Shown here: positions 4,987 through 6,139 of the stretch, piece by piece
Layout: each line of letters starts with the position of its first letter
How positions within the stretch are numbered: the first letter of the stretch is position 1
NCBI GenBank assembly: GCA_028277295.1
Contig: JANQGN010000292.1
Span: 1 to 6,139 of the forward strand
Length of the DNA stretch: 6,139 bases
DNA from: Rhodospira sp.
GTDB lineage: Bacteria; Pseudomonadota; Alphaproteobacteria; Rhodospirillales; Rhodospirillaceae
Direction of reading: 5' to 3'
Notes under the pieces: model-generated
What the model saw: the letters and a program-made list of their open reading frames with translations, nothing else
Databases searched by the model: none
What the model was told of the DNA's origin: nothing
Made by a program: the position numbers and the translations under genes

Positions 4987-6139
4987 GGGTCGTCGGCCTT
5001 GCCCAGCGGGAAGCGGTTGGTATCGTCGCCCTGGAACACGGCGCGTTGCGCGTGGCCCTTCTCGGCGGCCAGGTGACTCACCTCCTCGCGCACGAACTCG
5101 CCCAGGGTGAGCGCGCTGACGGTGCGTTCGCGGCCCACGGCGGCATAGCCGCGCAGGCCCGACAGGATGGCGTGAGCGAACACGCCGTTGTTGCCGTCGT
5201 ACGAGTCGAGCGCCTCCTCCTGACTGGCCGCCGCCGCCAGGATGAAGTTGCCGGTCTCGTTGTAGAGGTTGCCGGAGATGGTGCCGACCTCGAAGGCGCC
5301 ACCGTGGCAGGTGTCGAGGAACACCATCTTGCGGCCGGCGCGGATCTCGCCCAGCAACTCCACCAGGCGGTTCTGGTCCAGGCCGGTTTCGCCCTCGGCC
5401 GTATAGGCTTCCGGCGTCAGGAACTGATAGAGGCCCTGGTCGGTGGCCAGGCCGTGCCCGGCGAGATAGAGGATCAGGCTGTCCTCGCGCGAGACGTCAT
5501 CGGCCAAGTCGGACAGGGTGGCTTCCAGGGCTGGCCGGGTGGCGTCCCCGTCATACAGCTCCACCACCTCCACCGAGTCATAGAACGGGCCGGCGCGGGT
5601 ACCGATCTCGGCGGCCACGGAGCGCGCGTCCGGCACGGCGAAGGCCAGGTCGTTGGCGTCGTTGGCGTAGTCGTTGACGCCCACGGACACCAGCCACAGG
5701 CGCGTCGGTGGCTCCACGGGGGCCGCCGGGGCACCGTCCCCGGGCACGTCGGGGACCATCAGGGTGACCGCCATCTTGCCGTACAGCCCGGCGGTGTTGT
5801 AGGCGCGGATCTCGATGGGGTTGGCGCCGGGCACCAGCGCGATTTCGCGCTCCAGCACAAGGGGCGTGTCCGCCGCTGTCTCGCCCGCCGCCAGCGACTC
5901 GTCGGGGGCGGCGTCGGGGGATGGGGTTGCGATCGGCGCCAGGCCAGGCACCAGCGGGTTGGCGCCGGTCGGGGGCGGCGCGGCGGCCGAGGGCGCGCCG
6001 TGGCCGGTACGGCGGAAGGCGCGGGTGGCGGTGGTCCGGCCCACGTTGCGGCCGTCGTGGAACACATCAATGGCGCCCAGGCCCGCGCCGGTGTCGGTCA
6101 CCGAAAAGCGCAGCACGACGCGCGCCTGGCCGGGTGCCA
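4983..6139 (-). CDS. Caspase A: caspase-family protein, C-terminal part (5' end cut by window)
   Basis: The frame is open to the right edge, so the true start lies outside; the GTG at 6116 has no claim to be the start because coding continues upstream (APGQARV). Numbered from that codon: residues 1-120 look like a beta-sandwich linker domain (RFSVTDTGAGLGAIDVFHDG; LVPGANPIEIRAYNTAG) broken by a Pro/Ala-rich insert at 40-84. Similar modules precede the caspase domain in bacterial WD40-caspase proteins, so WD40 repeats may lie upstream. The peptidase domain spans about 140-375: LWLVSVGVNDYAN, AVPDA, His221 in LYLAGHGLA, Cys270 in FLDTCHGG, AAASQEEALD, NNGVFAHAILSGL and LTLGEFV. It has one Cys, no EF-hand loop and no metacaspase acidic signature, so it is a different subtype from caspases B and C. 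The stop overlaps the start of caspase B. Localisation cannot be judged without the N-terminus. Confidence 0.9.
   Translation of the reverse strand, partial: APGQARVVLRFSVTDTGAGLGAIDVFHDGRNVGRTTATRAFRRTGHGAPSAAAPPPTGANPLVPGLAPIATPSPDAAPDESLAAGETAADTPLVLEREIALVPGANPIEIRAYNTAGLYGKMAVTLMVPDVPGDGAPAAPVEPPTRLWLVSVGVNDYANDANDLAFAVPDARSVAAEIGTRAGPFYDSVEVVELYDGDATRPALEATLSDLADDVSREDSLILYLAGHGLATDQGLYQFLTPEAYTAEGETGLDQNRLVELLGEIRAGRKMVFLDTCHGGAFEVGTISGNLYNETGNFILAAAASQEEALDSYDGNNGVFAHAILSGLRGYAAVGRERTVSALTLGEFVREEVSHLAAEKGHAQRAVFQGDDTNRFPLGKADDP

Noticed and set aside
3169..5076. Plus-strand frame of 635 codons
   Set aside because: It is antisense to caspase B, spans the intergenic gap and reads as Gly/His/Gln/Val-rich sequence without recognisable domains. 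The minus strand has clear catalytic motifs here.

Overview
The window is GC-rich (by eye close to 70%) and almost fully coding, with every supportable gene on the minus strand. It reads as one compact locus transcribed from position 6139 down to position 1. Signal peptides, an OmpA-type peptidoglycan-binding domain and the base composition point to a high-GC Gram-negative bacterium. An alphaproteobacterium is my guess, but nothing here fixes the taxon. No RNA gene, insertion sequence, phage gene or CRISPR array is visible.

Layout in transcription order: (1) 6139-4983, the 3' part of a caspase-homologue gene (caspase A), cut by the window edge at its 5' end. (2) 4986-3400, a secreted metacaspase-like peptidase (caspase B) with an EF-hand-like loop and a C-terminal DUF4384-like domain; its ATG overlaps the TGA of caspase A (ATGA). 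(3) A 107-base gap, 3399-3293, the longest non-coding stretch. It holds an imperfect hairpin, a weak promoter-like sequence and two 11-bp direct repeats. (4) 3292-1871, a serpin with a signal peptide. (5) 1826-888, a secreted OmpA-like protein with a TPR-like helical part. (6) 891-1, a second metacaspase-like peptidase (caspase C) starting at a GTG inside the OmpA-like stop codon (GTGA). It has a strong Shine-Dalgarno sequence and an EF-hand loop, and is cut by the window edge at its 3' end.

The unusual point is the combination: three clan CD (caspase/metacaspase) peptidase homologues with intact His/Cys dyads, a serpin-type inhibitor and a probable peptidoglycan-anchored protein in one cluster. 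Four of the five genes encode clear export signals; the N-terminus of the fifth lies outside the window. The simplest reading is an extracytoplasmic proteolytic module: peptidases of the Arg/Lys-cleaving metacaspase type, two of them with a possible Ca2+ site, restrained by a co-expressed serpin and tethered to the cell wall by the OmpA-like protein. That functional model is inference; the domain calls rest on motifs visible in the translations.
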